This document shows, in pieces, positions 1-8,880 of a DNA stretch of 22,950 nt (the first letter of the stretch is position 1; each line of letters begins with the position of its first letter). The translations under genes were made by a program, and so were the position numbers. Location: assembly GCA_003427395.1 (NCBI GenBank), contig BFEA01000079.1:3302798-3325747 (forward strand), given 5' to 3'. The notes beneath the pieces were generated by a model. That model was not told the DNA's origin and did no database searches. It saw only the letters and a program-made list of their open reading frames with translations. Source of the stretch: Chara braunii (Eukaryota > Streptophyta > Charophyceae > Charales > Characeae).

Positions 1-90
1 ATATATATATATATATTCTATTTGACGATATATATATATATCCTTTGTTTTTTTCGCTTTTGCGCTCTGATATCTTTGTGACGATATATA
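1..90. repeat. AT microsatellite and first copy of a ~42-bp direct repeat
   Basis: Alternating AT runs occur at 1-16 and 29-40. Positions 47-90 (T-run, cgcttttgcgctctgatatc, then tgtgacgatatat) recur almost unchanged at 1034-1077, and the last 12 bases recur again at 1126-1137. No gene is seen. The repeat pair brackets about 1 kb, but no transposon coding sequence lies between the copies. Confidence 0.6.
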
Positions 91-379
91 CTCCGACGTT
101 GCTAGCTCTCTGCTTTTGTAGATGATGCGGCGAGCGTCGGGCCTGTACTAGCAGGCTGTTCTTTGGTTATGGTAGAAAATATTTTCTTGATTTTCTTGTT
201 AGTGCATGCAAGAATTCATTTGCGGCGAAAATAGCCTTAGTCATCGTCCTGTCATCCCATATTCTCGTGTTGCTCTCCCCCTTTGTAGGGGTTATTTCGT
301 TTTACGGACCTACTGTATGGTTCTGTTTTTTTAACTATGGATATGGTAGAATTTTTTTTGGTGATCTTGTTTGTATTCC

Positions 380-800
380 GGTTGGTTTGGTCCCGTTGTT
401 CGGGCTATTTTATGGGCGTGGCGGTGCTTTCACGTGGAGCCAGTCATTCAGGTTCTTGGCATCCTGGTTGGTTGTTTCCCGTTGTTCGGCCTTTTGAGCG
501 CGGGGCGGTGCTTGTATGTGGGAATCGTCATCCGGGATTGTCTTCGCTTCCTTTTTTTTGGTTGTCACACTGTGGATCGGAGCTTTTTTTGCCTTGTCTG
601 CGTCCCGGTTGGTTTTGTTCCGTTGTTCGGCTATTTGGGATGTTGCCTGGTTGATCCTGGTAGCGGTGCTTTCATGTGGGACTGGTCATCCGGGTCCTTT
701 TTTTGGTATGACATCCTGGCTGGTCTTGTCCCGTCGTTTGGCCTGTAGTTGCTGGGGGCGATGTTTGCATGCGGGACTTGTCATCTAGGATTGTCATTTA
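380..800 (+). repeat. Degenerate tandem repeat, about four units
   Basis: Four related blocks begin near 380, 466, 607 and 718. Each starts with a version of ggttggttttgtcccgttgt followed by tcggcc. Each continues to a version of gcggtgctttcatgtgggac, then ggtcatccggg. Unit spacing varies (86, 141 and 111 bases). The overlapping open frames here are rich in Phe, Trp, Cys and Gly, as T/G-rich DNA would give by chance, so I call no gene. Confidence 0.6.
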
Positions 801-1738
801 GGATTTGCTTTGCAGCCCCCTGTTCTGTTTTGTTTGGGCTGTTTCCTTCCTCTTTTCTTTGCCTCTTTGCCTTTTGGCTGTGTGCAAGTGGGTCGATATG
901 ACACACGGGGGTGGGGGCAGCCGCCGCTCAACCTACATCCACGTGGGCGGCCTTGTACGCAAGAGGTTCTGAACAGGGGGAGTTGTAAGGAAGAAGATGA
1001 AAAATGAATTGATATTTTTTTGTTTCCTTTGTTTGTTTTTTTCGCTTTTGCGCTCTGATATCTATGTGACGATATATCCTCTTCTCTCCCTCTCTCTGCC
1101 TACGGTTTACCGGGCAGTTCTGTTTGTGACGATATATATATATATATTGTATATGGCGCGCGTTTTTTGTGGGTGCGGGCGCGGGAAGATCGTACGCCCG
1201 GAACTGAGCCTTGCAGTGAAGCAGAACATGGCGTGCGTGCGAGAGGGGGGAGGGTGGGCAGTGGCTCCGGAGGAAAAGTCCAACGAATCAGTGAAGTCAC
1301 CGGCCAATAAAATATGAGTTTTCTCCGTCTTCCCTTTTCTCTCTTCTTTTCTTTCCTCTTTTCCTTTCTTTTCTTTTGGAAGAGTGAAAAGAGGAGAGGA
1401 GCCTGATGCACCAGTGGAGAAACAAGAGAGAGCTTTCTCTGAATTCGAAGATGACCAACACATTGTGAGAGGAGGAAATCATCGACATCATGGGATTTCT
1501 ATCAGGCGTGACCACCACATCTCTCCTTTTTTTCTCTCTTTGTCGTTACGTTTGTCCTTGCCCTTCTTTCCCGACTTCCTTGTCCTAAAAACTCTTCCTT
1601 TCGCCTTTTCTTTCTTTCTTTCTTCTTCTTACTTCTTCTTGCTTCTTCTTGCTTCTTCTTCTTCTTCTTTCTTCTCCTTCTTCTGCTGCCTCTCTGACCT
1701 CGTCGTCGTGATTTGCTGCCTTCTCGATCCCTCTTAGC
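801..1738. other. Gene-free stretch with pyrimidine-rich tracts
   Basis: No protein or RNA gene is recognised. It holds the second copy of the 42-bp repeat (1034-1077), a short AT run (1130-1147), a CTTTT/CTTCC-rich tract (1321-1378) and a long CTT/CTTTCTT tract (about 1600-1690). The long predicted frames across the pyrimidine tracts are low-complexity Ser/Phe/Leu on plus and Lys/Arg/Glu on minus. Confidence 0.6.
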
Positions 1739-2892
1739 CGGGTGGACAGTTGGTCAGCCGCAAGGCACGGTTGTGCGGGAAGCCCCGCTGAGGATGATCT
1801 TGAGCGCAGCGGATCGAAATGGGAAACTCTCAAGATGAGGGTGCGCTGTGTTCGGGGGAAGATGCGCGACTATGCGTTTGACGAGGAGCTCTTGGAGCGT
1901 GTACGAAAGGCGATTGGCCTCTCTCTGTATTCACCATTCGCTACTCTTCTTCTTATTCTCTCTTCTCCTTTTCTTCCTTCTTAGTTCACACCTCAGTGGT
2001 TGGAATGCGAGGTGGGTGCCGTAAGCTGGACCTTGGGAGAAGGCCCCTGAGGAGTGCCAGGTGCGCTTCATGGCTGAAACGCGGTGTCGGGCAATGTGCG
2101 CATTTTCTAAGTACGGTGCATTCATCCTGCTTGTTCATTCGAAGCCTGTACGCTGGCAGTGTTTGGCCTATGTTCCATCACTCGCCTCTTGTTGTTGTGC
2201 ATGCGCATTCTCCATAAAGCTTGACCAAATAGACTTGTGCGGAAAGCGGGTAGTGGCCACTGTGTGACACCACTCCGCTTGTTACAGTATTTCTTGTCCT
2301 TTTCTTCCTTCTTCTTCGTCTTGCTCTTTCATCTTGTTCTCCTTCTCTTTCTTGAGTTAATGTCGTAAGGCGGGTTCATGGAAAGGCCACCCACTCGTAG
2401 AGGGACCAAAACGCGGAGGTACCGTATTCTCCCGAAAAGAATGTACGGTCATTCTCTGCCTGTATTTGGCACAACTTTCAGTCCAAATGCCAGCGAAAAT
2501 GATTGTATGTTTGATTCAGACGAAGACGGTAGGGGAATGTGCGTGTTACTTACGGAGACTTGTACGCGCGGGTTTTTGTAATGAATGACTTGCTTGTGGA
2601 GCGTGTATGGGAGGGCAGTTCAACTTTAGCCGCTACTTGTCACTGTCCTTGTTTCTTCTCATTCTTGTCCTTTCCCCTCCTTCTCTATTGAGAACTGTGC
2701 ATGCGGAGATGTGATGTCTATTTGTTCAAGCATGTGCGAGGAGTGGTCTATGGCCATTGTTTTCACTTTTTGCTATTCTTCTTCTTCTTCTTCTTCTTTC
2801 GTCTTGTTCTGCCTTCCTTCCTTCTGTTTTTTTTTCACAATCTCTTCTTCTTTCTTCTTCTTTTTTCTTCTTCTTTACTTCTTCTTCTTCTT
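1739..2892 (+). repeat. Array of decayed PLE tail copies separated by CTT-rich tracts
   Basis: At least five diverged copies of the tail that ends the PLE at 3982 and 9190 lie head to tail. Copy 1 (about 1739-1925) keeps gctgaggatgatc, gatcgaaa and gtgtacgaaaggc. Copy 2 (about 1996-2180) keeps cccctgagga, ctgaaacgcg and a cctgtacg...ggcagtg end. A short end fragment lies at 2234-2276 (agtggccactgtgtgacacc). Copy 4 (2358-2645) keeps aaggcgggttcatg and a gcgtgtatgggagggcagtt end. Copy 5 (2693-2792) keeps gcatgtgcgaggagtg and ggccattgttttcac. Most are followed within tens of bases by a pyrimidine tract, the last by CTT runs at 2779-2892. All have the orientation of the intact PLE. They are either 5'-truncated insertions or local duplications of a tail-plus-microsatellite unit. 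Confidence 0.65.
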
Positions 2893-3013
2893 CAAAGCCC
2901 TTGCACGATTTGCAAAGGGCACCAGCGTTCTCAAGAAGGCCTGGATGAAGCTGCTTGAGAACCTGGTACACCGGGATAAGAGTGCGCGACTGAGACCTTT
3001 GTGGCGAGAGTAG
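2893..3013 (+). pseudogene. Fragment of the PLE reverse transcriptase C-terminus
   Basis: The frame reads KALARFAKGT, then VLKKAWMKLLENLV, and ends RPLWRE with a TAG stop at 3011-3013. It matches the last 40 residues of the RT frame that ends at 8054, with about ten amino-acid differences. It has no start of its own and begins at the CTT junction, so it is the coding end of the truncated upstream copy. Preservation of the frame in both copies suggests that the C-terminal extension was once translated. Confidence 0.75.
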
Positions 3014-3282
3014 CCTTGAACTAGGCACCGTAAGCACGAAATTTTGTTTGGACTAAGGTGCGTCTTTATTGCGGAGAAATAATTATAGGGATTATGTAGG
3101 TGGCGGGTAGGATTTTTTCAGTAGGACGTTTCTACCATAGAATTGGCCGCATTAATTTTGGGAAATTTAAAGGCCCACAAACTTAAGATATTAGAAATTA
3201 GCGGATGAAATAGGGCAATTTTGGGTCCGGTAGGCGATTTTTAGGCGCATGTGGCAACGTACTAGGTGGCAAGCCACGATAT

Positions 3283-3325
3283 CCCCACTGCCAGTTAGGC
3301 ATCCTAATCACTGGACTACTGGACC
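3283..3325 (-). other. tRNA-like A-box sequence inside the pseudo-LTR
   Basis: Read on the minus strand this begins ggtccagtagtccagtgatt followed by aggatgcc, close to the acceptor and D-arm of a plant tRNA-Glu type and matching nine or ten of the 11 positions of an RNA polymerase III A box. A 4-bp D stem is possible. No clear anticodon arm or B box follows. The downstream copy has the same sequence near 8324-8366. Chance or an old tRNA-derived piece are both possible. Confidence 0.2.
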
Positions 3326-3832
3326 GTACCCGTCGAGTTCCGAAGCGGGAAATCGCCCGCGTGACGAATTTGAATTCAGAAAGTTTGCACGCGATCCGCG
3401 TGTAACTGACAAACCGGGCCACGTAATAGGTAACTACGATCCACGCAACTCGGATTAGTCCAATAGGAAGTAAGGCTGGGAGATTGACGGAGACATGTAA
3501 ACGTTGGAAAGTATGAAGAGAACCCGAGCTTTGCATAGTACCCTGTACACGTGATACATGCGGCGAAAGTCGGTCTGTAAGTGTAGATAGTGCGTCGAGA
3601 ATTGCGAACTTACGTGGACTGACTATCTGTTGCCCGTTGAGGGGCCGACACGTAACTGACTCTCACGAAACGCGACATAACGTCTATATGGCAGGCTGGT
3701 GGTAGCCGTAGTCGCTCGTGGAAGTGCCCGTTAGGGAAGGAGTACCGTGCTAGCTAGTTCTGCAGCTCGACGGACAGTATATACCGTATCGGTCCTCTAC
3801 ACTCAGTAAGACGGGAGGGTAGACGGTGGGGC

Positions 3833-3982
3833 CGCAAGGCGGGTTCATGAGGTTAGCCCCCTGAGGATGATCGAAACGCGTAAGGGATTGTGCGCAAGAG
3901 CTGAGACGAGTATGCGTGGCTTCGTAATGAAGTGCTTTCGATGCGTGTACGAAAGGCAGTTGGCCACTGTTTTCCACTATTC
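3833..3982 (+). repeat. Tail unit of the upstream PLE copy
   Basis: It starts gccgcaaggcgggttcatga, has the cccctgaggatgatcgaaac core, and ends with the ctttcg...cgaaag mini-hairpin (about 3936-3956) and ggccactgttttccactattc. This is the form of the tail from which the other copies can be recognised. The hairpin core is shortened here by loss of 15 bases between the two gatcgaa repeats. Confidence 0.7.
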
Positions 3983-4205
3983 TGTGTAGCATGGTAACCA
4001 GATGAGGGGAGATACTCACACAGGTGGCTATGTCGACGACGTGAATTCAGAGAATGTGGAACGGACCGCGTGACAGGAAGACTACAACAAGTTAGTTGCA
4101 TCGACAACGACTAGGAGTTGTTTCATCGCACGTAGAAGAAGGACGGGCAGAGACAGCCGTACAGAGGAGTTATCGAAAGAGGTTACTGGTGTAAGGATTG
4201 ACAGA
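3983..4205 (+). other. 5' leader of the full-length PLE copy
   Basis: This lies between the end of the upstream tail and the first ATG of the zinc-knuckle ORF. It is not repeated elsewhere in the window, which marks it as the start of the full-length unit. No promoter motif is recognised. The pseudo-LTR upstream is where PLE promoters are expected, but that is inference. Confidence 0.5.
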
Positions 4206-4715
4206 ATGGCGTCTACTGGCGTTGCAGGAGCCGGGGTAGACAGGGCAGGGAGCTCGATCATCTGTTTTAACTGCAACCAAGGTGGCCATATTGCGAGAGA
4301 TTGTCCGGTGGGCAAGGGACAAGGAGCCTTTGCGAACAACACGAAGTATTGGCAATTGAGGAAGGAGAGTGAGGACAACATAAATCGTGTGGTCAGGTGG
4401 GCGAATTACAAAATGCAGAAGGAAATGGAGGAAGAGGAAAACAAGAAGATAGAGGAGGAAAAGAGAAAGGCAGAAGCCGAACGGAGAAGACAACAATTGG
4501 AAGAGGAAAGGCGCGAGGAGAAGATCCGGAGAATGTTTTCGGAAACCGAACGAAGAATGATGGAAGAATTCGACAGAAGGGACAAAAAGATAGAAGAGGC
4601 GGAACTACAAACGATAGTGGCAGTATCAAGAGATCTGCGAAACTTCAGGGCTGAGATAAGGACTGAAATCCAAATGACGTTAGCAGTGAACTCCAAGACA
4701 CCGAAACGAGACTGA
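4206..4715 (+). CDS. PLE-associated CCHC zinc-knuckle, coiled-coil protein
   Basis: This 169-residue frame starts at ATG 4206. A CCHC zinc knuckle (C-x2-C-x4-H-x4-C) sits at residues 20-33, reading CFNCNQGGHIARDC. Such knuckles bind single-stranded nucleic acid, typically in the Gag-like proteins of retroelements. Residues about 60-135 are almost all Glu, Lys, Arg and Gln with spaced Leu/Ile/Met, a strong coiled-coil prediction, so oligomerisation is likely. The C-terminus is short and basic (ends TPKRD). The reading frame is the same as that of the next segments. After the TGA at 4713-4715, translation in frame stays open to 4812. It may be a separate first ORF or the N-terminus of one long polyprotein cut by mutation. 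It is one of the longer uninterrupted pieces of the element. Confidence 0.7.
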   Translation: MASTGVAGAGVDRAGSSIICFNCNQGGHIARDCPVGKGQGAFANNTKYWQLRKESEDNINRVVRWANYKMQKEMEEEENKKIEEEKRKAEAERRRQQLEEERREEKIRRMFSETERRMMEEFDRRDKKIEEAELQTIVAVSRDLRNFRAEIRTEIQMTLAVNSKTPKRD

Positions 4716-5171
4716 GATGTACTAGCAAGCGGCCTGGATACTTATATGATGGAGGAAGAAGTGTTGACAGATGATGGTGCGAAGATACCACCAAAGAGGG
4801 CAAGGGGGAAGTGAACGACGAAGTCTTTCACATCGTTAGACGACTAGGATCAGGAAGCAAGGGTTATGTCAAGGGCAGACTACGAGAAGAGTTTGAGAAG
4901 GAAGGCATGCACGCCGACAAGGAACGCCCCCGCCGTAAAGGAGACCCCTGCATCTAGCAGCAGGGGGAACATCGTGCAGAATGTCCTGGAAACCAGAGCT
5001 AAGCTCATGGCCAAGGAATGGCGTGAAGTCAAGAAGCTTTGTGAGGCGAGAAACATTACCTACATTTCTAAGGAGCAAGGCGTCCGGGAGCTATTGAATA
5101 GATCAGCGTGGGGTGATGATGATGTTCTGCTGGAAGAGACAAGGGAATAGGAAGACATCCAAGAGCAATGA
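4716..5171 (+). pseudogene. PLE polyprotein linker, interrupted
   Basis: This continues the frame of 4206-4715 with stops at 4812 (TGA), 4845 (TAG), 5148 (TAG) and 5169 (TGA). The longest open piece (4866-5150) reads as a basic, Ser/Thr-rich stretch, then a charged helical segment (KLMAKEWREVKKLCEARNI) and an acidic end. No domain is recognised. The helical part could be an SAP-like or small DNA-binding segment, but I cannot show that. It joins the zinc-knuckle region to the endonuclease. Confidence 0.5.
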
Positions 5172-5700
5172 CGGTTTGTGCCCCCGGTAAGGCTCATCTG
5201 GGCTTACATTGTCATACTTTTCTCTTTAAGGGAGACAATATGGGGGCACGCAAGAGTGCCGAAGCTAAGATTGATGACTGAGAAGGCCTCTACCGCATGT
5301 TTGGTGCTACTAGTACTGCTGGGCCAGGTTCCATGGGCGAGGAAGATCGTAGACATATTTCCACATAATTGGAAATGGTTTGATTTTAAGCAACCCATGG
5401 TGTATTGTCTTGTTTCGCCATGGTGTAGAAAGACGTACATCGGTAGGTCCATGAGAGGGGCGGCAGAACGATGGTGGGAACACGTTAGATGCACCGTGTC
5501 TGGTATGGACGGTAAAGTGCCATTACTTTAGAAGTGGCTGAGAAAATGTAATTGGTGTAGATACGTCGTTATTCCTGTTGCTACCTCGGAAGTTAGTGGG
5601 CTGGAGAGCTTGGAGAAGACGCTTATCAAAAGGTTTTTCCGGTCCCTCAACACGATAGGAATGAGACAGAAAGGGAACACAAAGAAGAGGCCGGAAAAAA
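5172..5700 (+). pseudogene. GIY-YIG endonuclease domain of the PLE
   Basis: GIY-YIG enzymes cut DNA and in PLEs open the target for reverse transcription. In frame from 5397: MVY in the GIY place (5397-5405), YIG at 5436-5444, Arg residues just after it (RSMRGAAERWWEH), the catalytic Glu in LESLEKTLIKRFF (about 5601-5639) and the Asn of RSLN (5649-5651). Thus the Tyr, Tyr, Arg, Glu and Asn of the fold are present, while the first Gly of GIY is Met. One TAG (5529-5531) splits the domain; both sides are in the same frame. Two Cys lie between the motifs, but not in the short pair typical of animal PLEs, which agrees with a Chlamys-type enzyme lacking the CCHH set. The segment 5187-5350 looks unnatural in this frame and may hide a frameshift or small intron. 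Confidence 0.8.
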
Positions 5701-6629
5701 GGGAAAGACGCTCGCGTAAAGTTGAAGGCAAGGAGAGGCTGGTCGAAGAGCGGGCACGGATCATCGTTTTTCGGATGGCGGGTAGTCTTTTAGTGAATAC
5801 TAGTTTAAGAATGGTTCTAGACTCGGCTTATAAGGAAGGTAAGGAGATCCAGATCATTAGTGAAGGAGGCAGAGTCTGGGGGAAAGACTGGTCGCTAGTA
5901 AAGAAATTGTTTGGTACCTCGACTGTCGTGACACAGGTAGGAAAGGTAGCTTTATCCCAGTCGAAAGCCTGTTTTGAGGAGGGAGGCTGTTTTTGGATCG
6001 CCCCCATCGTCATTACACAGAACACAAGGGACAGAGGGAAAGGTTACCTGCGACAACTCTTGGAGATGCCTTCCAAACGGAAAGAACTGTCGCACATGTC
6101 GGTAGATAAACTAATGCATCTATATGGCTGCATGGGAACATTTAAAGAGAAGGGAAAGAGGAAACTGATTAAGGATTTCCTGGGTAAGGCAGTGGGAAAG
6201 AGGGCATGTGTGAATATCAGGAAGAGAATCACTGTGCAAGTTAGGTACGGGAACAAAGTAAGGAAGAGTGGCATTAGGAACGTTCTCGTCACAAATATCG
6301 AGAGTTGTGGTTTGCATCTTGCGATTGCAGGGATCTTCAAAAGGAAGGCAAGAGTAGTCTGGAGGAGAAATAGGAATGTGGCAAAGATCCTATGTAATTA
6401 CAAGCAAATGAGTAAGAAACCAGAGTTACCGTGCGCGTGTAGGCACTATGACTTACCTGTCGTTAGTGGCCACGTGATCACAAGGGTAGCAAATATCCCG
6501 CGACTCCCAGCCCTGGTTCACAACAGGAAGTACGTGGTCCGCCCCAAGCTTGAAACGACAAAGGAAGAAGTCAACAGCAGCATACAACTTGCGCTGACAG
6601 CAGTGCTTGTGTCACGGATGAAGGGTTAG
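5701..6629 (+). pseudogene. PLE linker with basic region and CxC motif
   Basis: The frame is open from the endonuclease to TAG 6627-6629. First comes a Lys/Arg/Glu-rich stretch (KKRPEKRERRSRKVEGKER), a likely nuclear-localisation or nucleic-acid-binding region. Then follow about 200 residues of no recognised fold, and finally PCACRHYD with the CxC at 6432-6440, followed by a GHVITR/HNRKYVVRPK segment. In N-terminal-endonuclease PLEs a short domain with a CxC motif links endonuclease and RT, so position and motif agree. The frame is lost just before 6629. The coding sense continues in frame 2 (reads CVTDEGLVYTVKRRY from about 6608), which implies a small indel between about 6590 and 6625. Confidence 0.7.
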
Positions 6630-7594
6630 TTTACACCGTCAAGAGGCGGTATAAGGATCTGGTGATTACGCAAGTCAACAGGAATGCCGGTGATCTGGTG
6701 CTGATGTGCCCCTCCACATACCAGCATGGTTTGGAGAAGATGTTCACCTGGAGTGCAGCCTATGATGAGGTTAGTAGCGGTGAAGCGGAAACATTGAAGG
6801 AGATGAAGCGAGACTTTGTAAGTCTTGGTCTGCACAAGCTGGTGAACTGGAATCCGAAGGGGAGTATCGGTAACGCGTACGTACTACCCTAGCACAAGGA
6901 TCTTGAACGATGGCGACCCATTGCCCCAGCTTGCAGCGAGCCCACGATGACAGGTAGCCGATAGATTGCGAGGGCGCTAAACTACTTATTGGAGAAGCTC
7001 CCCAGAGCAGAGCATTTCAACCTTACTGCAGCAGCCGCTCTCAAGCAAAACTTGAAGAAAGTGTAGAGGAATCTTCATCTGTTCGGCAGAGAGACGATGA
7101 CGTTATGTGGAGGCTTCGACATTAAAGAGATGTTTACATCCCTTCCACACGTGGCTATCTTGGATGCGCTATCCTGGTTGCTGGGAGAATGGGAGAAGAA
7201 GGGCTATCGTAAAATTACGGTATGCGAAAGGAGAAAGCAAGTCTCCCTCGACGTGAAGTTGTATAGGGAAGGCTACTTCAAGATCCCATTTAATTTTATT
7301 CGAAGCTTTGTAGTTTTCGAACTGCAACACACCCACACTAGGTGTAGAGGAGACTTGCTGAGGCAAGCTATTGGAGTGCCAATGGGGAAGAACTCCAGCC
7401 CCCCATTGGCCTGCCTGCCCTGTGCAAAGTACGAAGAAGGGTTTCTGAAGCCAATAGGAAGTGACTGTAAGCTGGTCCATGGGGTAAGGTTTATGGACGA
7501 TGCGATGCTGGCAGTTGCATTCAATGGAAGGAATGGAGGGTCAATCAGTAAGGCTTTGGAGTTATTGGGGAAGTTTCGCAAGTTGCTATGGTGA
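6602..7594 (+). pseudogene. Reverse transcriptase fingers and palm of the PLE
   Basis: RT copies element RNA into DNA at the cut target. In frame 2: an N-terminal segment (DLVITQVNRNAGDLVLM), then RWRPIAP (fingers, 6908-6928), motif A FDIKEMFTSL (7115-7144, Asp at 7118), motif B QAIGVPMGKNSSP (7364-7402) and motif C FMDD (7490-7501). All three catalytic Asp codons are intact. The gap between A and B is long and carries a Lys/Arg-rich insert (about 7187-7250), in the place of the insertion-in-fingers domain reported for this PLE clade and telomerase; that assignment is inference. TAG codons at 6890, 6962 and 7064 break the frame, and it ends at a TGA (7592-7594) caused by a frameshift. Confidence 0.85.
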
Positions 7595-8054
7595 TAAATT
7601 ATCTCTGGTCCGTACAAACGACGGATCTAACACCATCGAATTCATCGGGGCAAGGATTACGAGCGTACCAGGGAAGACCAAGTTCCTCATGGAGCCAAAG
7701 GTAAAAAATGAAGTGAGGAGCCAGTTGGGAGGAGTACAACAGAAACTCGTCCATCTCTGCTTTCAGGATTTTGATTCTTATTCCGACAAGCATGCGAAGA
7801 TTGGGGCCGTGATCGGCACTTTCTGCCGCATCCAACAAATGGCAAATAGCGAGAGTACGTTAATACTACCAGTTCTGGCGATTAAAAGCGAACTCTTACG
7901 TTGGGGATACCGCCCGACGTGCTTCTTCTTCTTCAAAGCCCTTGCACGATTTGCAAAGGGCACCAACGTTCTCAAGGAGGCCGGGATGAGGCTGCTTGAG
8001 AACATGGTACACTGGGATGACAGTGCACGACCGAGACCTTTGTGGCAAGAGTAG
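7575..8054 (+). pseudogene. Reverse transcriptase thumb and C-terminus of the PLE
   Basis: The coding sense resumes in frame 3 from about 7585 (CYGDKLSLVRTNDGSNTIEF, then IGARI), the motif D/E region that follows FMDD in PLEs. It then runs through a helical thumb segment to LRWGYRPT, a Phe run encoded by CTT repeats (7922-7933), and the ALARFAKGTNVLKEAGMRLL extension, ending with TAG at 8052-8054. The last 40 residues lie in the downstream pseudo-LTR. A one-base indel near 7575-7595 separates this part from the palm. Confidence 0.75.
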
Positions 8055-8880
8055 CCTTGAACTAGGCACCGTAAGCACAAAATTTTGTTTGGACTGAAGT
8101 GCGACTTTATTGCGAAGAAATAATTATAGGAATTATGTGGGCGGCCGGTAGGATTTTTTCAGTAGGACTTTTCTACCATAGAATTGGCCGCGGTAATTTT
8201 GGGAAATATAAAGGCCCAAAGACGTAAGATATTAGAAATTAGCAGATGAAATAGGGCAATTTTGGGTCCGGTAGGCAATTTTTAGGCGCACGTGGCACCG
8301 TACTAGGTGGAAAGCCACGGTATCCCCACTGCCAGTTAGGCATCCTAGTCACTGGACTACTGGACCATACCCGCCGAGTTTTGAAGCGGAAAATCGCCCG
8401 CGTGACGAATTTGAATTTAGAAAGTTTGCGTGCGATCCGCGTGTCATTGACAAACCGGGCCACGTAATAGGTACGGAACCTACGATCCACGCAACTCGGA
8501 TTAGTCCAATAGGAAGTAAGGCTGGGAGATTGACGGAGGCATGTAAACGTTGGAAAGTATGAAGAGAACCCGAGCTTTGCATAGTACCTTGTACACGTGA
8601 TACATGCGGCGAAAGTCAGTCTGTAAGTGTAGATAGTGCGTCGAGAATTGCGAACTTATGTGGACTGACTATCTGTTGCCCGTTGAGGGGCCGACACGTA
8701 ACTGACTCTCACGAAACTCGACATAACGTCTATATGGCAGGCTGGTGGTAGCCGTAGTCGCTCGTGGAAGTGCCCGTTAGGGAAGGAGTACCGTGCTAGC
8801 TAGTTCTGCAGCTCGACGGACAGTATATACCGTATCGGTCCTCTACACTCAGTAAGACGGGAGGGTAGACGGTGGGGCCG

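Larger units (their letters stand above)
2893..3982 (+). repeat. Upstream pseudo-LTR (5'-truncated tandem copy)
   Basis: This segment repeats 7934-9190 in direct orientation. The left border falls in a CTT run (2881-2892 matches 7922-7933) that, in the downstream copy, lies inside the RT reading frame and encodes a short Phe run. The right border is ccactattc at about 3974-3982, which in the downstream copy is followed by CTT repeats. Compared by eye, divergence falls from about 8 in 60 at the left end to about 4 in 300 near 3550-3840. It lacks a 15-bp piece between two gatcgaa repeats near 3870 and the extra 147-bp tandem unit of the downstream copy. No TG...CA termini, primer-binding site or polypurine tract are seen, so it is not a retroviral LTR. 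Confidence 0.85.

Noticed and set aside
267-788. Overlapping Trp/Phe/Cys-rich ORFs
   Set aside because: Chance frames in a T/G-rich degenerate tandem repeat; no domain, and frames change from unit to unit.
3283-3325. Functional tRNA gene on the minus strand
   Set aside because: Acceptor/D-arm resemblance only; no seven-base anticodon loop and no B box.
4713-5171. Selenocysteine recoding at TGA codons
   Set aside because: Most of the interruptions are TAG, frameshifts are also present, and no SECIS-like structure was recognised; decay is the simpler reading.
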